DNA from: Sclerodactyla briareus
Lineage: Eukaryota > Echinodermata > Holothuroidea > Dendrochirotida > Sclerodactylidae
Direction: 5' to 3'
Assembly: GCA_026419785.1 (NCBI GenBank)
Contig: JAODTK010005873.1
Span: 243,744 to 307,743, forward strand
Length of the DNA: 64,000 nucleotides
Shown here: one piece after another, positions 33,763 through 45,330 of the stretch
How positions within the stretch are numbered: the first letter of the stretch is position 1
Layout of the letters: each line of letters opens with the position of its first letter
The notes under the pieces: model-generated
What the model saw: only the letters and a program-made list of their open reading frames with translations
What the model was told of the DNA's origin: nothing
Databases searched by the model: none
Position numbers and translations under genes: made by a program

Positions 33763-34146
33763 TTGTTCTTCCTGGTTGTCAGCAACTGTCCTCCTATCGA
33801 CAGTGATCAGTACTACAGAGCGGGATTACCACTATACAGAATAGTACTCGGTATTGCTTGTGAATTCCGCTGGTCGGGAGCAGATCCGCGATTCTGCGAA
33901 AAATCCCGCCGATTCGTTTGTTTAATTGCCAGTGACCTCGATCGACGAGAGCTAAAGGTAGGGTCCATATCTCTGATGAAATCTGTGTGGTTTGTCCGTC
34001 TAGCCATGGATGCACATTTGAAAGTATCATGGCGAAAGACATTAGGAGCGCACATCCCAGGGAATAGGGGGAATGTCCAAGTTCAGGGGCGGGGTGTCAC
34101 ATTCCACCAGAGTTTTCAATTTGATACATTATTTTGTCTCGCCTGA
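33763..34146 (+). CDS. 127-codon open frame, unknown
   Basis: ATG-initiated with a hydrophobic start (MFFLVVSNCP). The body contains LDRRELKVGSISLMKSVWF. The minus strand is also open for 80-82 codons across the same bases (34055-33794), so lack of stops may reflect GC content rather than coding. No motif and no coding neighbours. Confidence 0.2.
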   Translation: MFFLVVSNCPPIDSDQYYRAGLPLYRIVLGIACEFRWSGADPRFCEKSRRFVCLIASDLDRRELKVGSISLMKSVWFVRLAMDAHLKVSWRKTLGAHIPGNRGNVQVQGRGVTFHQSFQFDTLFCLA

Positions 34147-34218
34147 ACCTTTGTTCAAGTAGAGAGACATAGTAGTAAATTTGCAGGGTACATACAGGGC
34201 GTGTTACCAAGGGGGCGA

Positions 34219-34303
34219 TAATGGGGGGGGGGGGGGGGGGGACGGCGTACCCCAATCATTTGTGGGGGGGACGCAATGCATTTTGTCCCCCCCCCCCCAT
34301 ATC
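34219..34303. repeat. G-run/C-run pair, potential hairpin
   Basis: A G run of about 18 (near 34224-34241) and a second G run (34264-34270) face a C run of about 13 (near 34287-34299). Resembles 8012-8130 and 37662-37805. Confidence 0.5.
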
Positions 34304-34724
34304 TTTGAGCCCGACTGCTATTTCGCGACACTGTATCCGACATATCTAGCACAACATGTTTAAACAAAGCATAATGACAAAAATGATCAAGTTGAGTGAA
34401 TTTGCTGCCCATTTTCGATTTTTGCGCGACTACGCGCGCGGGGTATTCCAGGTATCGGTTAGAGTAGTCGGACGAATATGTGCCTTGTGCAGACATATGA
34501 TGTGTCCGTAGCAAAGCATGCCTGCAATTTACTCGTGGACACTGTTCTTATATAATCATCCAATGAAAGAAGGGTTCTCTTCAATCCTATCGTTTGCATA
34601 AGTTGGCTTTACCAGCTTGGGTGTCGCTCCCTCATTGGACGTGTCGTTTTCGCAAGAAGACCAGTTTGGTAGAATAAAACAAAAACACTAAACAGACGAG
34701 ATCGCTATCTTGAGGGTTGTAGGG

Positions 34725-35310
34725 GGTTGAGGGCGACGGGGGTGTTTTAGGGGGTAGGTCTACCAAATGGCGGGATCTGTTGATTTTTTTTAGATATGTG
34801 CGAACACTTGTTGAAAAGTTGGGCATGGTGAATGCAATACTGTCATATGAAACCCCGGTGCGGCTTCGAAAATGCAGCCAGGGACCGTCACAAATTTGCG
34901 TTGTCAAAAAGACATGATCAAATCAAGTGAAGGGTGAGAGGCTGTCAAAAAGGTAAGCCTGAATTTTCGATGAATGCCAAAAAGTGTAAAAGAAGTTGAG
35001 GCGACGGGGGTTAGTCTACCACTGGCGGGACCTATGGATTTCGGGCAAATATGGGTCTATTTGCAAATTTAAAATAGAGTATGCAGCAATCAATTTATGG
35101 GTGCGAACACTTGTTGAAAGTGGGTGGCGTGCACGGTGCAGCCTACTAAACGGCGAGGTGCGGTTGGATACCCTATTAAGAGCCATCGAAAGATGCGGCA
35201 GGGCACACCCCACAATTTCGTGACGAGTCATGATTCCAAAATTCAGGTGAAGATAAGTTTACATCCAAAGAGTGCCGACTTCGATGGAATGTCCAAAAGT
35301 GTGTAAAAAT
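34725..35310. repeat. Tandem duplication, about 270-280-bp unit
   Basis: Shared blocks in order: GGCGACGGGGGT (34732 and 35002), TCTACCAAATGGCGGGATCTG versus TCTACCACTGGCGGGACCTA, GTGCGAACACTTGTTGAAA (34798 and 35101), GGTGCGGCTTCGA versus GGTGCGGTTGGATA, and CAAAAAGTGTAAAA versus CAAAAGTGTGTAAAA. The second unit carries an extra segment near 35045-35095. The 71-75-codon frames in unit 2 are on both strands and not convincing. Confidence 0.75.
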
Positions 35311-36484
35311 TTCGCGCCGCGCTCCGCTCGCAGTTGCGGTTTTACTTTTTATTATTACTCATTTGACTACGGTCCGGGCCCCCAATTTAGAAGTGTCCCT
35401 CCCATGGCCGGTGGTCCGGAAAAGGAGATGAAAATGGGGGCCGCACTCTTGAAGTAACAAACTCAGGCCTATCTAAGTGATAGCGTCAAGACAGGGGTGT
35501 CAGTGCAATGGAGAATCGTTGGTAAAAAGTTGGATCCGGCACAAAATCTCGCCGCTTCCGCGCGAAACTGGACGTATAGTGGGTGTTGCCATGCCAATTC
35601 CATTGTTCCTTTCAAGACCGTAACTCACTTGCATCATACTTTAGAAGGCACAGCACCAAACCAAACGCAAGACCAGGAAGACCCAGAAAGTTTTGGAGAA
35701 CCTTCCCTGAAATAATTTTTTCAACAATTTAGGAATGTTGCACTGTCCCATCAGGATGGGAAAGTGCCGTTTCTGCAATTAGGGGGGGTCGTCAAACGAA
35801 AAAAGTTATTGGGCGCTACGCGCCAACCCGTGGTGGCGCTCCGCTAGATAGTTCATATTGTCGCCCCCCCCAACGCCCACACAAATCGCCGCCTTGCGTG
35901 GTATGTGTGTGTGTGTGTCGTAGGCTATGTACGTGGCCTTATTCCTGACGAAATATTTCATGACAACTATGATGTACACGGAAAAACTGTTTGGGAATTG
36001 GGCGCAAATGTATAATGGAGGAGTCTAAATGCATAACTCGATTTTCCAAAGTCTGCTGAAATTTCATGAAACTCCGTGGTAAGGTCATCTTTGGGACTAA
36101 TTTGCATGATTTACGTATTTTCATGAAGTTTTTGCGGATCAGAATTACAAATTGTGATGTGATCATTTGGTTGTGAGAATTTTAAAGGTACAACATACCG
36201 GAGGTCATTATTATGTCTAGGTTGGCATAATTTAGGCAATTCATTAGATTGTTTTAGTTACATGTATTGCGTGACGGAATGCCAGCATGCCAAAATTTGT
36301 GCAGGATGCATGTAATTTCCAGAAGATACTCCGTTATGAATGTGTTATAGCTAGTGTTGACGAGCCCCGGACATGCTTGTACTGAAGACTCCTAACAAAA
36401 CCGAAGTCAGCGTGGAACCGTGTTGCTAGACTGAGACAGCGCCCCCACTTATAGGAGTGTTATAGTGAATGATTCGGGCCGACA
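35311..36484. other. Spacer with CG-rich patches and a short TG run
   Basis: CGCGCCGCGCTCCGCTCGC at 35311-35329 and GGGCGCTACGCGCCA at 35811-35825, followed by GGCGCTCCGCT, are self-complementary patches. A (GT)n run lies near 35904-35917. No gene was recognised. Confidence 0.45.
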
Positions 36485-36742
36485 TTGAGTCGCCATTTCG
36501 TCGAAGATTTGATATGTTCCGTTGACAGCCTCTCTAATGCGAGCTTAAACAATATTAACTCTGGTTCAGTCGTTGATTTCATACTTACGCCTAGATGGGG
36601 TTTCTGCAGACGCAATCGATTCGGATTCCCCGAAATTAATTATGTTGTTCTGTGCTCCCGTAACAGATCGTCTGACTTTCTCGCGTTTTCTGAAACCGTA
36701 ACAATCACTGAAGGATGTTGCAGAATCTGTGCAATATGGTAA
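36485..36742 (+). CDS. 85-codon open frame, unknown
   Basis: Contains SVDSLSNASLNNINSG and a Cys-rich end. The minus strand is open for 120 codons over the same stretch (36928-36566). Neither shows a recognised motif, and they cannot both be genes. Confidence 0.15.
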   Translation: MSRHFVEDLICSVDSLSNASLNNINSGSVVDFILTPRWGFCRRNRFGFPEINYVVLCSRNRSSDFLAFSETVTITEGCCRICAIW

Positions 36743-37251
36743 CCACTGTGATACTACTATGGAGCAACAAAGGTATTTTCGGGGGGGGGGTCTATGGTCG
36801 AGGAAATTCGCAAATAGAGAGGTTGTAAACCAAACTGAATGTATTTTTACGATGTACACACAATAGGGCGGGCCTCCGCAATTCGAGTTTGGGTTTCTTG
36901 ACGGGGAAAATGAACAGGGCACAAACAATATACGCCGCTTCTAATGTCAGTCTCCAGGTACCTAATAGCTCATGGTTGTTGCTAGTGATGGAATTGAAGG
37001 AGGTTGTAGGTTATTAGTAGCCTATAGTTACATAATGATTGCCAATAAGTCGTATTAGTTCACATAAAAACTTGGTCAATGTGGTAGGCCCATAATATAT
37101 TTATCGGTAATGAATGAAAACATACTAAACGAAATAAATTTCTAGAGCGCCACAAATCCAGTACTGCACTGTTCATGGCGCTGTGCATGAAATAGGAAGA
37201 CAAGAAGTATAGTTTCAGGAGTCGCTTGAACAGTGAAGGTGGTGTGATCAG

Positions 37252-37548
37252 TTGGGGCCGATTGACATGACGCGAGAAGCGACGCAGAGAGAGGGGGCCC
37301 GCCTAAGGAAGGCTTGTGGGGGGTTGCTGAGTATGATTGCCAGGACTGGTTATGTTCCGCGAGACAATACGAGACGACGTGCAGCGTATGAAAATCTGTT
37401 CTACTTTTTAGACACTGTTGATGATTATTCCAGTTACCAATATATGGAAATGTCTCGAATGAAATTGGTGAAGGGCCATCAGCAATCTGATTGTGATATC
37501 ATTACATTCATGTTGATATCATCAATGATCATGATGATATCTCAATGA
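37252..37548 (+). CDS. 98-codon open frame, unknown
   Basis: Begins MGPIDMTREATQREGARLRK, with a charged, helix-prone first 50 residues, then VDDYSSYQYMEMSRMKL. The last 25 codons run into the GATATC/TGATCA repeat that starts near 37495, so only the first part could be real. No family was recognised. Confidence 0.2.
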   Translation: MGPIDMTREATQREGARLRKACGGLLSMIARTGYVPRDNTRRRAAYENLFYFLDTVDDYSSYQYMEMSRMKLVKGHQQSDCDIITFMLISSMIMMISQ

Positions 37549-37635
37549 TCATGATGATATCATCAAAATATTCGGTGATATTGAGATATCTTTTACAAAA
37601 ATTGATTTTTTACCAATTGAATGATATGATATCAT
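37495..37635. repeat. Palindromic GATATC/TGATCA direct repeats
   Basis: CAATGATCATGATGATATC occurs at about 37525 and 37550 in tandem, flanked by further TGATATCAT and GATATTGAGATATC words to about 37635. Dense in six-base palindromes. Confidence 0.75.
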
Positions 37636-37661
37636 AGGCGTCACTCCATCTTCAGAAGGTG

Positions 37662-37805
37662 GGGGGGCATGGCCAAAGTGGGGGTGGAGGGCATGACCTC
37701 GTCGCCAAAAAATTACTGTGTGAAACATGAAAGTCAACGGGAGCACCTAAATGTGGGGGGGGGGGGGACACGTCCCCCCTCCATCTCCACACCCCCCCCC
37801 CAGGA
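37662..37805. repeat. G-run/C-run flanked block, MITE-like
   Basis: G runs at 37662-37668 and about 37755-37767 face C runs at about 37773-37779 and 37791-37801, with GGGACACGTCCCCCC at the centre. Same style as 8012-8130 and 34219-34303. Confidence 0.5.
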
Positions 37806-40300
37806 TTGAAGCCCATGTTAGATTATAATCAATTGTGTGCTTTCTGTCTTCGACATCATTATCTCCTCGGAGGTTGAATGGAGATATTGCAGTCAGTGGT
37901 TCGGTTTGCCATTTTACCTATATTCAATGTTGTTGTTTGTCATAGCAAACGGTTGCAATGGCTAACAATTGAGGTGTGGTCAAAAAGTATCGACTGAAGG
38001 GACCCATCAAAGTGCTATACACTTTTGCGTACGATACGCTGATTTATCAGATGGAGTGTTCACACTAGTACGATAAAAATGTCATCGATAATTTTATACG
38101 ACGTCTGGGCACCTATACAAAATCGGAGAGTGGAGTTTAGTTGTGAAAATTGCGAGTTTTCTTCTCTTGTCACCTCAGACAGTGAATAGCTTGGTCTGGC
38201 CAGTTTTCATCAAGAATTGTAATTTCAAAGCTTGAAAATTCGCAGCTGTGTCTATCTCAGTGCTTGTAGGAGACGTTGAAATGAGTATATTTATTCGACC
38301 CATTATAAAGCAAGCACAAAACAGTACAGCATTTTATGTTAGTCGTGGAGGAACGTGCACGTTGCAAACTAGGGAACCTGATTCACCCTGTTTTCGGACA
38401 TCACTGACTTCATCAATTCATCCTATACATACATTTCCTCAAGATTCATTTTGCCCAAAACACTTATGCATGGCAGCGTAGGCCTGAAAAAGCACGTAGC
38501 CCATCACCCGACAGCTTCCAATAATCCAGTCTTCTTTGGAGCAGAGACCAGGCCTGACCCTTACCCCTAAATCTCCGACGTCACGAGCAGCTGCGCGCCC
38601 TGACAGACGGGCCCTTATCCCAAGGGTCCCGTGGAGACAACACAGTGGACGGGATCGTCCACTGAAGCGCTCCATATGCAAGAAGCACAGGATAGGAAAT
38701 AAGGCATCCAACATCGGCGATTCACCGCCTCCCCGGTACCTAGGGGGACGGCGAAAGTGAGGAAGCCAAGGAATCATCAGCTCCGCTTCAAGTCCAACAG
38801 GACCATCCATGACACACTGGAGTATAATAGAGAGACGGGAAGCACAGTTGAGCGAGAAACACGGAGCTTGGATGACTCTGCTTGAAACAGCATGTAGAAA
38901 TGATGCGCACGGCTCAAAATATGTACCCTGCTCATGTTGTCATTACCTACCGGCCATTATTATAAGATAAGAGTTAGATTGACATCCCCCCCCCCCCATA
39001 GCTCATTACCGTTGCCTTCTTTGTTTCTTTTCCCGCCTCCTCATTCACTTAGGGTTAGGGTGAATTTCCCGTCAAGACGTCAAGCTCTGAGGGAATTAAA
39101 TCCTGAACGATAAACTTGTCTCCCTGCCCCAAAAAGAACTGGCAACGTTGCCGCCTCCGGCGTCATATGTTAAAACTGTTCCTGAATCGAAAATATGACA
39201 ATTATACTAAACTGTAGGCTGATTACTAAAAGATAGCACTTGCCTCGGGCAATTTCAATGCTGCCCAAGTTAATATTTGTCCAGGATGGAGCTGTTAGAC
39301 AAACTAACGGACGAGGTCCCCGGTCCAACCAGCCTCTGGTTCAACCTTTTGGACGTCATAGACCTGGCAAGACTATTTTCGATGAAAAATATCTAGTAAA
39401 GCCTATTGTATAACCAACGTACGTGGGCCTATTCAGGATCAACGTACTTGGGCCTACTTGGTCTCGATGTAAAATTGTCAAAAGCAAACTGGACAATCCC
39501 GGGCTTTCGTTTTAGAGCAGTTACCTTTATGAAAAAATCTTGGCAATTTCGAATTTAAAAGGCCTCTGGCTGTATCTCCCTTAATTCCTACTGTTTGACA
39601 AAGATATCTCAATGAAGCCTCTAGTCCCTTTTTGATCGGCAACATGATGTTTTCGATACTACATTTTCTACATTACTTTTGCAGCATGAACATCCTCCTC
39701 TCCATAGATGACAGTGTAAATTTGGAATTCGTCTTTCAAGGCTTTTAAATTGATATTTTAGACAAAGCCTTGCATTAGTTAACTCCACTTCACAAACTGC
39801 GGTCAGTGTGTTTCCAGCTGGCATATCCATGTGCCATCACGTCTTCCTTTGACCCTGCCCTGGCCTTTCCTTTTATTTTCACGATTCACTTCACATCCCA
39901 GCCCCATGTCATTAGGGTCATGCTATCCGTAGTCAGAAGCTTACAATGTCCCATATATACCACGTTTTCAAGTTGAAGAAACAGCCTTCCTCCTCTTCTG
40001 GGGCACCTTACCCTTCAATCGATGTATTGGTCTATCTATTTGTTTTCTTTTCAGTTGACGAGCATTCTACACCAACCCACAACCCTGAACTCTGTTCAGT
40101 CTGTCCACTTTCACACCATGAAGGTGAATACATCACACCATAATACTAAGCTGTTTTGTCTTTAAGTTTTAGGCTGGTCTCTTTTTTGCCTCCCATACAG
40201 TCCAATTACTATTACCACCTAGCAAAATCTCCGATTAGCCTCCACTGATCTCTATAAACTATTGAGCAAGGAACAAAGAGGTTCATTGAACAGTCGTTCG
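37806..40300. other. Gene-poor stretch
   Basis: No recognised gene. Both strands are open over 38439-38810 (123 codons minus; 74 codons plus), a GC-rich patch. A C run lies near 38987-38997. Two TTAGGG words at 39050-39061 are too few to call telomeric repeat. Shorter frames (39946-40143 plus, 39830-39621 minus) carry no motif. Confidence 0.4.
38439..38810 (-). CDS. 123-codon open frame in a GC-rich patch, doubtful
   Basis: Reads MDGPVGLEAELMIPWLPHFR and later RARLSGRAAARDVGDLGVR. No motif. The plus strand is open over most of the same bases and continues past its stop as AQLSEKHGAWMTLLETACRN (38838-38897). Either strand could be a fragment of something real; there is no way to choose from the sequence. 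Confidence 0.15.
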   Translation of the reverse strand: MDGPVGLEAELMIPWLPHFRRPPRYRGGGESPMLDALFPILCFLHMERFSGRSRPLCCLHGTLGIRARLSGRAAARDVGDLGVRVRPGLCSKEDWIIGSCRVMGYVLFQAYAAMHKCFGQNES

Positions 40301-40379
40301 TAGAGAACATCGATGCTCAATGCATTCTGGAATGCAAAGTGGTACAGGCGCATGCCATACCGAAGAGTTTCAACACTGA

Positions 40380-40690
40380 ATCATCTCTTCTCAGACGCGG
40401 AAAGAGCATTGATCTCAAGTACAGTAATTCTGCAGTCCGTGTATCATATTCTATTTCAACAAGTACTGTCTTGTTTTATCAGAGGAAGCAATTCGCCCCT
40501 ACGGTGCACTGAACAGTCATACTGAGCATTTCATTCTCAGACAGCGAAAGAGCTTGCTCTCAAATACAGTAATTCCTGCAGTTCCGTGTACATCATTTCA
40601 AACAGAGTAACTTTCTTTTATCAGAGGAAGCATTCACAATACGGTGCACGGAACATCATACTGAGAATATCTCATTCATAGACGTATATT
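40380..40690. repeat. Tandem repeat, about 140-bp unit, two copies
   Basis: Unit 1 from about 40385: TCTTCTCAGACGCGGAAAGAG, CAGTAATTCTGCAG, TATCAGAGGAAGCA, TACGGTGCACTGAACA. Unit 2 from about 40527 repeats these in order, ending TACGGTGCACGGAACATCAT near 40640-40660. An upstream partial may begin near 40265. Confidence 0.8.
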
Positions 40691-40784
40691 GTCATCTATA
40701 ATGCTATTTCCAGGGGAATAGATTTCCAATCATGCATCTCTGCTAAATTGTTCTCTCCATGTGCCTAATTTTTAGGAACGGAGT

Positions 40785-41365
40785 TTGTCAATGTGGGATG
40801 AAATAATCCTAACCGATTCATCGCTGTTACGCTCCGACCGATCAACGATTATTATTGAAAGAAGGGTTCTTCTACGCCACTCATTTGCGTTCGGTGGTGC
40901 GGTGCTGCTCCCAGTTGCGAAATCGAAGTTCTTCTGGGCGGTCCCAACACTTCCACTGTTCTCAAAAGGATGCTACGAATCGTTTCCTCGGCCCTGGTAA
41001 TCTGACAGCCAGGATGACAGCAGAGCTCTTCGCGAAGTTGCCTGGATTCTGGTTCATGATTTAAAAGATCCATGTACGAAACGCTGGGTGTACTCTATGA
41101 TGTGTCACTGTCAGAGAGATCGACCTGGACTCTTAGATGGTCATGGGAGGATGGCCATGAACTGCGGGGTCTCCAGGAGTACCCAATGCCCATGCCGTTC
41201 TCGGCTTAGTCTTCACATTCCGAGAAAAGCTACACGAGCGTCCGAAGCTGATGTGAGCCTAATTGGTAGAATTGAAGATACCACATTGAAAATTAGTGAG
41301 AAATTAATTATACTTTGGGAGCAGGATCGTCAGGCCTCAAATCCTGCAATTTCTAGGGTTTGATC
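40785..41365 (+). CDS. Open frames of unknown nature
   Basis: Plus frames at 40785-41000, 40855-41064 and 41088-41363 overlap or abut. The last reads LIGRIEDTTLKISEKLIILW near 41255-41315 and looks protein-like. The minus strand is open at 41073-40852. If coding, this is a frameshifted fragment; no family was recognised. Confidence 0.2.
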
Positions 41366-42449
41366 CATCAAATGTACTGCGCCAGGCTAGATTTATCGTA
41401 AGACTAATGATGGATGGGCTGCGTCACTGTGAGTCCGTCTTACAAGGTATCTGGGTACTACTGCGTAACCTAACCGCGCCAACTGTAACGCGATGCACAA
41501 CTGTAAAGGCAAATGACGGCCTGTATCTTTTACTGGGCTGGGTACCTCGACGACAAGCTCGGTAAAAATCAGATGGATGGTTGTGGCTGCATCCCCGGTG
41601 TCTGAACCCCTTAGATGTGACACTGGCCCCTCATCTCGATAAACTGCCCTAGTGGTCCAGGTCCGTCCTCTTCTTTTTAGGGCCAGTCTCGGAAAAGTTT
41701 TTTTTTTTTTTTTCTTTTCTCATTACTGGTCTCCCACTCTTTGTTTTTGTCTAGACAACATAATGTTATTGTAGCAACTACCTGAGATTTGAGAAAGAGT
41801 GGTGAATAACTTGAAACTGAGTGCCACTGTTCCTTCTGTTCGGTGTTGATTCTGTTTTTTCCCACTAACTACTGGATCTCCGATCTGGAGAGGTAGGTAA
41901 CTGGGAACTAAACAATGCTTAACGAAGGCCCACACTCCTCCAAGTCCCCGGCAAAAGGCCTTGCTAGGATAATTCTGAAAAGTCGAGCTCACTTCCTGAG
42001 AAGTTCACTGTGGATCGCACCATGGCTCTCGGTGTCCTCTCTGAGCGGATGCAGGGATTCGATAAGTTTTTGTTTTTTTTCTTCGTTGCCTATATCGACT
42101 TCCACAATGATCGACTCGTGTATGTGTTTATTCGGAATAACCCGAGCAGTTTACCGTGTAACAACCAGTCAACTTGCGTTCAGAACATGGAATAATCAAT
42201 CCAGTTTACACCACTCAGGAAAACGGGAATTCCCTCCATGTGACGCTTGAGGAGCAGGGGAACAAGGTCAACATTCTGTGGGATACTGACGGATATCGTG
42301 TGATCGCTCGCACCAGCTTACTGATGTTGTCAACATTGACTCCTGAAAAGGACACTACTAAGAACGAAATCCAATATGTTATGCTCTCTTTAGTAGGGAA
42401 ATGTACATGTTGAAAAAGGAAGCAGCATGAGTGGGCCTTGAAAGAATCA
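41366..42449. other. Spacer with overlapping open frames and a poly(T) run
   Basis: An 18-base T run lies at about 41696-41713. The plus strand is open at 41915-42250 and 42174-42413. The minus strand reads KHIHESIIVEVDIGNEEKKQ near 42135-42080. Several frames look usable and none carries a known motif. The right part may be the decayed 3' side of LINE copy E. Confidence 0.3.
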
Positions 42450-42800
42450 GAGTACCATGTTGAAAACGATCCATGAATTAGTCATGATAAGGCGTTATCT
42501 GCAGAACCGTTAGGAGAACGATAAAGAAACAACACAAACTGTTAGCTGCCTGGAATACCCGGGATGAATTGAGAAGGAATGTGGCACCCACACAGGATTG
42601 GCCCCAAAGCTGACCCATTGATATCTGGACTTCAATCTGTTCAAGTCAGACCTGACAAACAACGATAACCCCACCACCAATTACCACGAGTAGTTTTCGG
42701 ACGAATCCTGCCTTAGGACAAAACATAAAACGGAATAATAGTAAACTCATAGTTGAAATGTCCTGGTCTCAACCATAACTCTGTGATGCCAACTACGTCA
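42450..42800 (-). pseudogene. LINE copy E endonuclease start
   Basis: GITELWLRPGHFNYEF is read from 42790 downward. The ITE core is the catalytic Glu block of the apurinic-type endonuclease. Next come IPSQFIPGIPGS near 42590-42550 and LYRSPNGS near 42530-42505, which match the order in copies A and C. Two frame changes. The C-terminal SDHD block is not found. Confidence 0.65.
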
Positions 42801-43049
42801 GGCGTGCGTTCCTCCACTAAAATCTGGGATCATCGAACTTGTTCTTGATACTCTGAACATAGCACAGAAAAAGACAACGTGCAACGCCTAATATGAATAG
42901 CACTAATACTATCCTCACATAGGCTATGACTATAACTAACGCAGTTCTTCCCCCGAGACCCTCGCATCTCTCATCTAATGTAACAATAACTCTTCGACAC
43001 AAGCGTTAACCAACTTGCCCAAAACTGTAGCCACCACTGCCTGTTAAAT

Positions 43050-43520
43050 TAAGACCGTCCCTAGCAAAAAAGAAAAGAAAAACATCAACAAGTGAACCCC
43101 CTTTGAGTGCACTCCTCGCTCAGCGCAGCGTTCAGACCCTCTATCATCTCTCAGCAAACGCGACCGTCCGAACCTGGGTAGGACCACCGACGCTGATAGC
43201 GTCTTCGATCTTGTTGACTTAGCCTGCCACATAACTCGTTGAACCGGAGGCTCAAGACTCCCTCACTGTCTTCTCGTTAAATTCATTCGTCCCAACCTAC
43301 TACCACACCACCACCCCCTCGTCATTCACCAACCATTTCACTCAAACCATTTTCACCCTCTCACTTATATCCCTTCCTCCTCCGCCTATCCATCCCCCAT
43401 CCTCCTCCCCCTACACCCGGCAGACAGTAACCGCGTACGCCTTTCATCTTAACCAGCCTGGCTGAACTCGCGGTGTCCACATACCTGACAATCGAGTCGC
43501 CTATTAACATACACTTACCC
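43050..43520 (-). pseudogene. LINE copy E ORF1, SGNH/GDSL esterase-like
   Basis: From 43525 downward the frame reads MAGKCMLIGDSIVRYVD (GDS at the start of an SGNH hydrolase fold), then LVKMKGVRGYCLPGVG. After a frame change it gives VLPRFGRSRLLRDD near 43175-43135, and RCAERGVHSKGVHLL near 43120-43075. A GDS start, a mid block ending in P-R-F/G and a late D/G-V-H block is the pattern of the esterase domain in ORF1 of several CR1-group LINEs. The proposed role there is lipid or membrane interaction of the ribonucleoprotein. The late His is visible; its Asp partner is not certain. Confidence 0.6.
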
Positions 43521-43960
43521 GCCATTTCCGGTTCGCCCCAAAATCCATCACCGCCTGTCGCGCTCCCCTTGTCGCCCCCCCCCCCTCCCCCACCCCCCCT
43601 CTGTCACGCAGTAATCTGATGGCACCTCTTCTACCGACAGCACGCTGAAAGCATCTCTGTTACAGCACCTTGATCACTTCGTATCAGCAAAATGGCCATC
43701 CCCGTTTGCTACCCCCCAAACAGCGCCAGTTTTCCCTTCCAGCTCTGTAACCTATCACGCACACTTTTCTGACACTTGTAACCGAACTAGGACTCCTAGC
43801 CTCTTCATCAAACGCTACCCCCTTGCAACTAGCCCCGTCTACGATACTCCGACTCCGCCCACATATCACAACCCCCCCCCAAAAAAAAAAAAAATAATAA
43901 CTAAAGCTTTTCCACCATCCTGAAATATCCAAGAACACTAAATAATAGCCTTAGGCCGTA

Positions 43961-45330
43961 TGCCAAGCTAAGTTATCATAATATACTTACAAGGGAGAGC
44001 TGTGAACGAGTCCAACGAGACACTATACACATACACACACGCACAAACACACCAAACGCCTACACAGTCGTATGCTAGACGATACGGACAGTGCCTGACA
44101 CAAAGTGAAAGAACAAAACGAGGAACGAGAAGTAGGCGGACAGAGAAACAGACATGAGCGGACAATAGACGGATCGATGTGCACGCGTCGTTCAGTGGAA
44201 ATGACAATCGTCTCACTTCAATGCTGGGTCCCAGTAGTCGGGTAGCCTAGGCTCTTTACTGTTAGGCTACAGTGGATGGACGAAGGGATGACGTGAACTC
44301 AACTTGAGACAAAAATGACCGTAACACAAGGAGGAAATCCGCCTGAGAAGCTCCTGGAATCCAGGAAGGAACAGAACATCCACAAAAAACGAGAAAAACG
44401 AAGAAACTTTCGAGCGAAATCGAAGAGAATTGGTGACACTGGGAAGGGAAGGGTTGCCAAAATCCACCATGCATACAGGAGTTCAGTTTTGTGGACGTTA
44501 ATTCATTAAAGTATATCGTGGAATGCATTAACAGTTATCGCCAGTGTCCCCTCCATGCCCCATTGTGTACTACGTGGTGAGTTTGCCCATATCCGTATTG
44601 GGTCCATTATTATTTCGTGAATGTTTGCCTCTATGAAAACATTATACAGGAAATTCTTGCGCATCCTACTCCGGATCATACGTAATCTCGCGTTCACTCC
44701 AACCAATGTTACACGCGGTTCTTCAAGAATCTAAAATACACGAAAATTTTTCCTGCTAACTGCGTTCATGTGGTGCCTGGCATGGTACGCACTATTTTGC
44801 CAGGTCCAGAGATAAATTTCTCATTTGTTGAACAATCTTTTAGTTTTGATGTTGCGCGTTTACAACGTTCCCTATCTTATAAACTCGACCTTCTCAGAAT
44901 AATACATCGGGTAAACTACCCATCCAATATTGTGGTTGTAGTCCATAACACACTCTGCTGGTTATCCCCGTTATGAATACACAGCTAGTTAGGCTGGGAT
45001 ATTTGGTGACATACCACCCAAAGGCACAGTGGCCCTTAATTCGAAGCTGTGTTACTTCCAGTTCTGACTCGAGAAGGAACAATTAGAGTACGTTTCTTCT
45101 AATACCCATGTCAGTTTTGAGACAATATTACCGCTCTGTCAAAAATAAAGTAGTAAAACATGTTCATATGGATATGACGTATTAAAAAAAAGTTACATTC
45201 CTGATGGGTATGAACCCATTACTTTATGTTTCACCGACCATGGCTTGTTAAAACTTTTGTAATGATTTGGCGTATGTGAATGTATGTATGTGATGGTCGA
45301 ACATCGGAATGGGAGTAAATTGGATTTAAT
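43961..45330. other. Spacer with unassigned open frames
   Basis: CA-rich patch near 44018-44052. Frames at 44528-44262 (minus), 44315-44509 (plus), 44706-44506 (minus) and 44770-44976 (plus; VEQSFSFDVARLQRSL) have no recognised motif. The left part may be the 5' untranslated region of LINE copy E. Confidence 0.35.

Larger units (their letters stand above)
42450..43960 (-). mobile_element. CR1/Jockey-type LINE, copy E (5' part)
   Basis: Minus-strand copy of the same family as A, C and D. It holds ORF1 with the GDS motif (43475-43501), the inter-ORF region and the start of the ORF2 endonuclease (GITELWL at 42770-42790, then YRSPN-type wording near 42510). The block CAACTTGTTCTTGATACT near 42837-42855 matches copy C near 57138-57155. 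Reverse transcriptase is absent, so this copy is cut off on its 3' side or rearranged. Confidence 0.75.

Noticed and set aside
39045..39065. TTAGGG words, possible telomeric repeat
   Set aside because: Only two adjacent copies; too few to be telomeric or interstitial telomere sequence.
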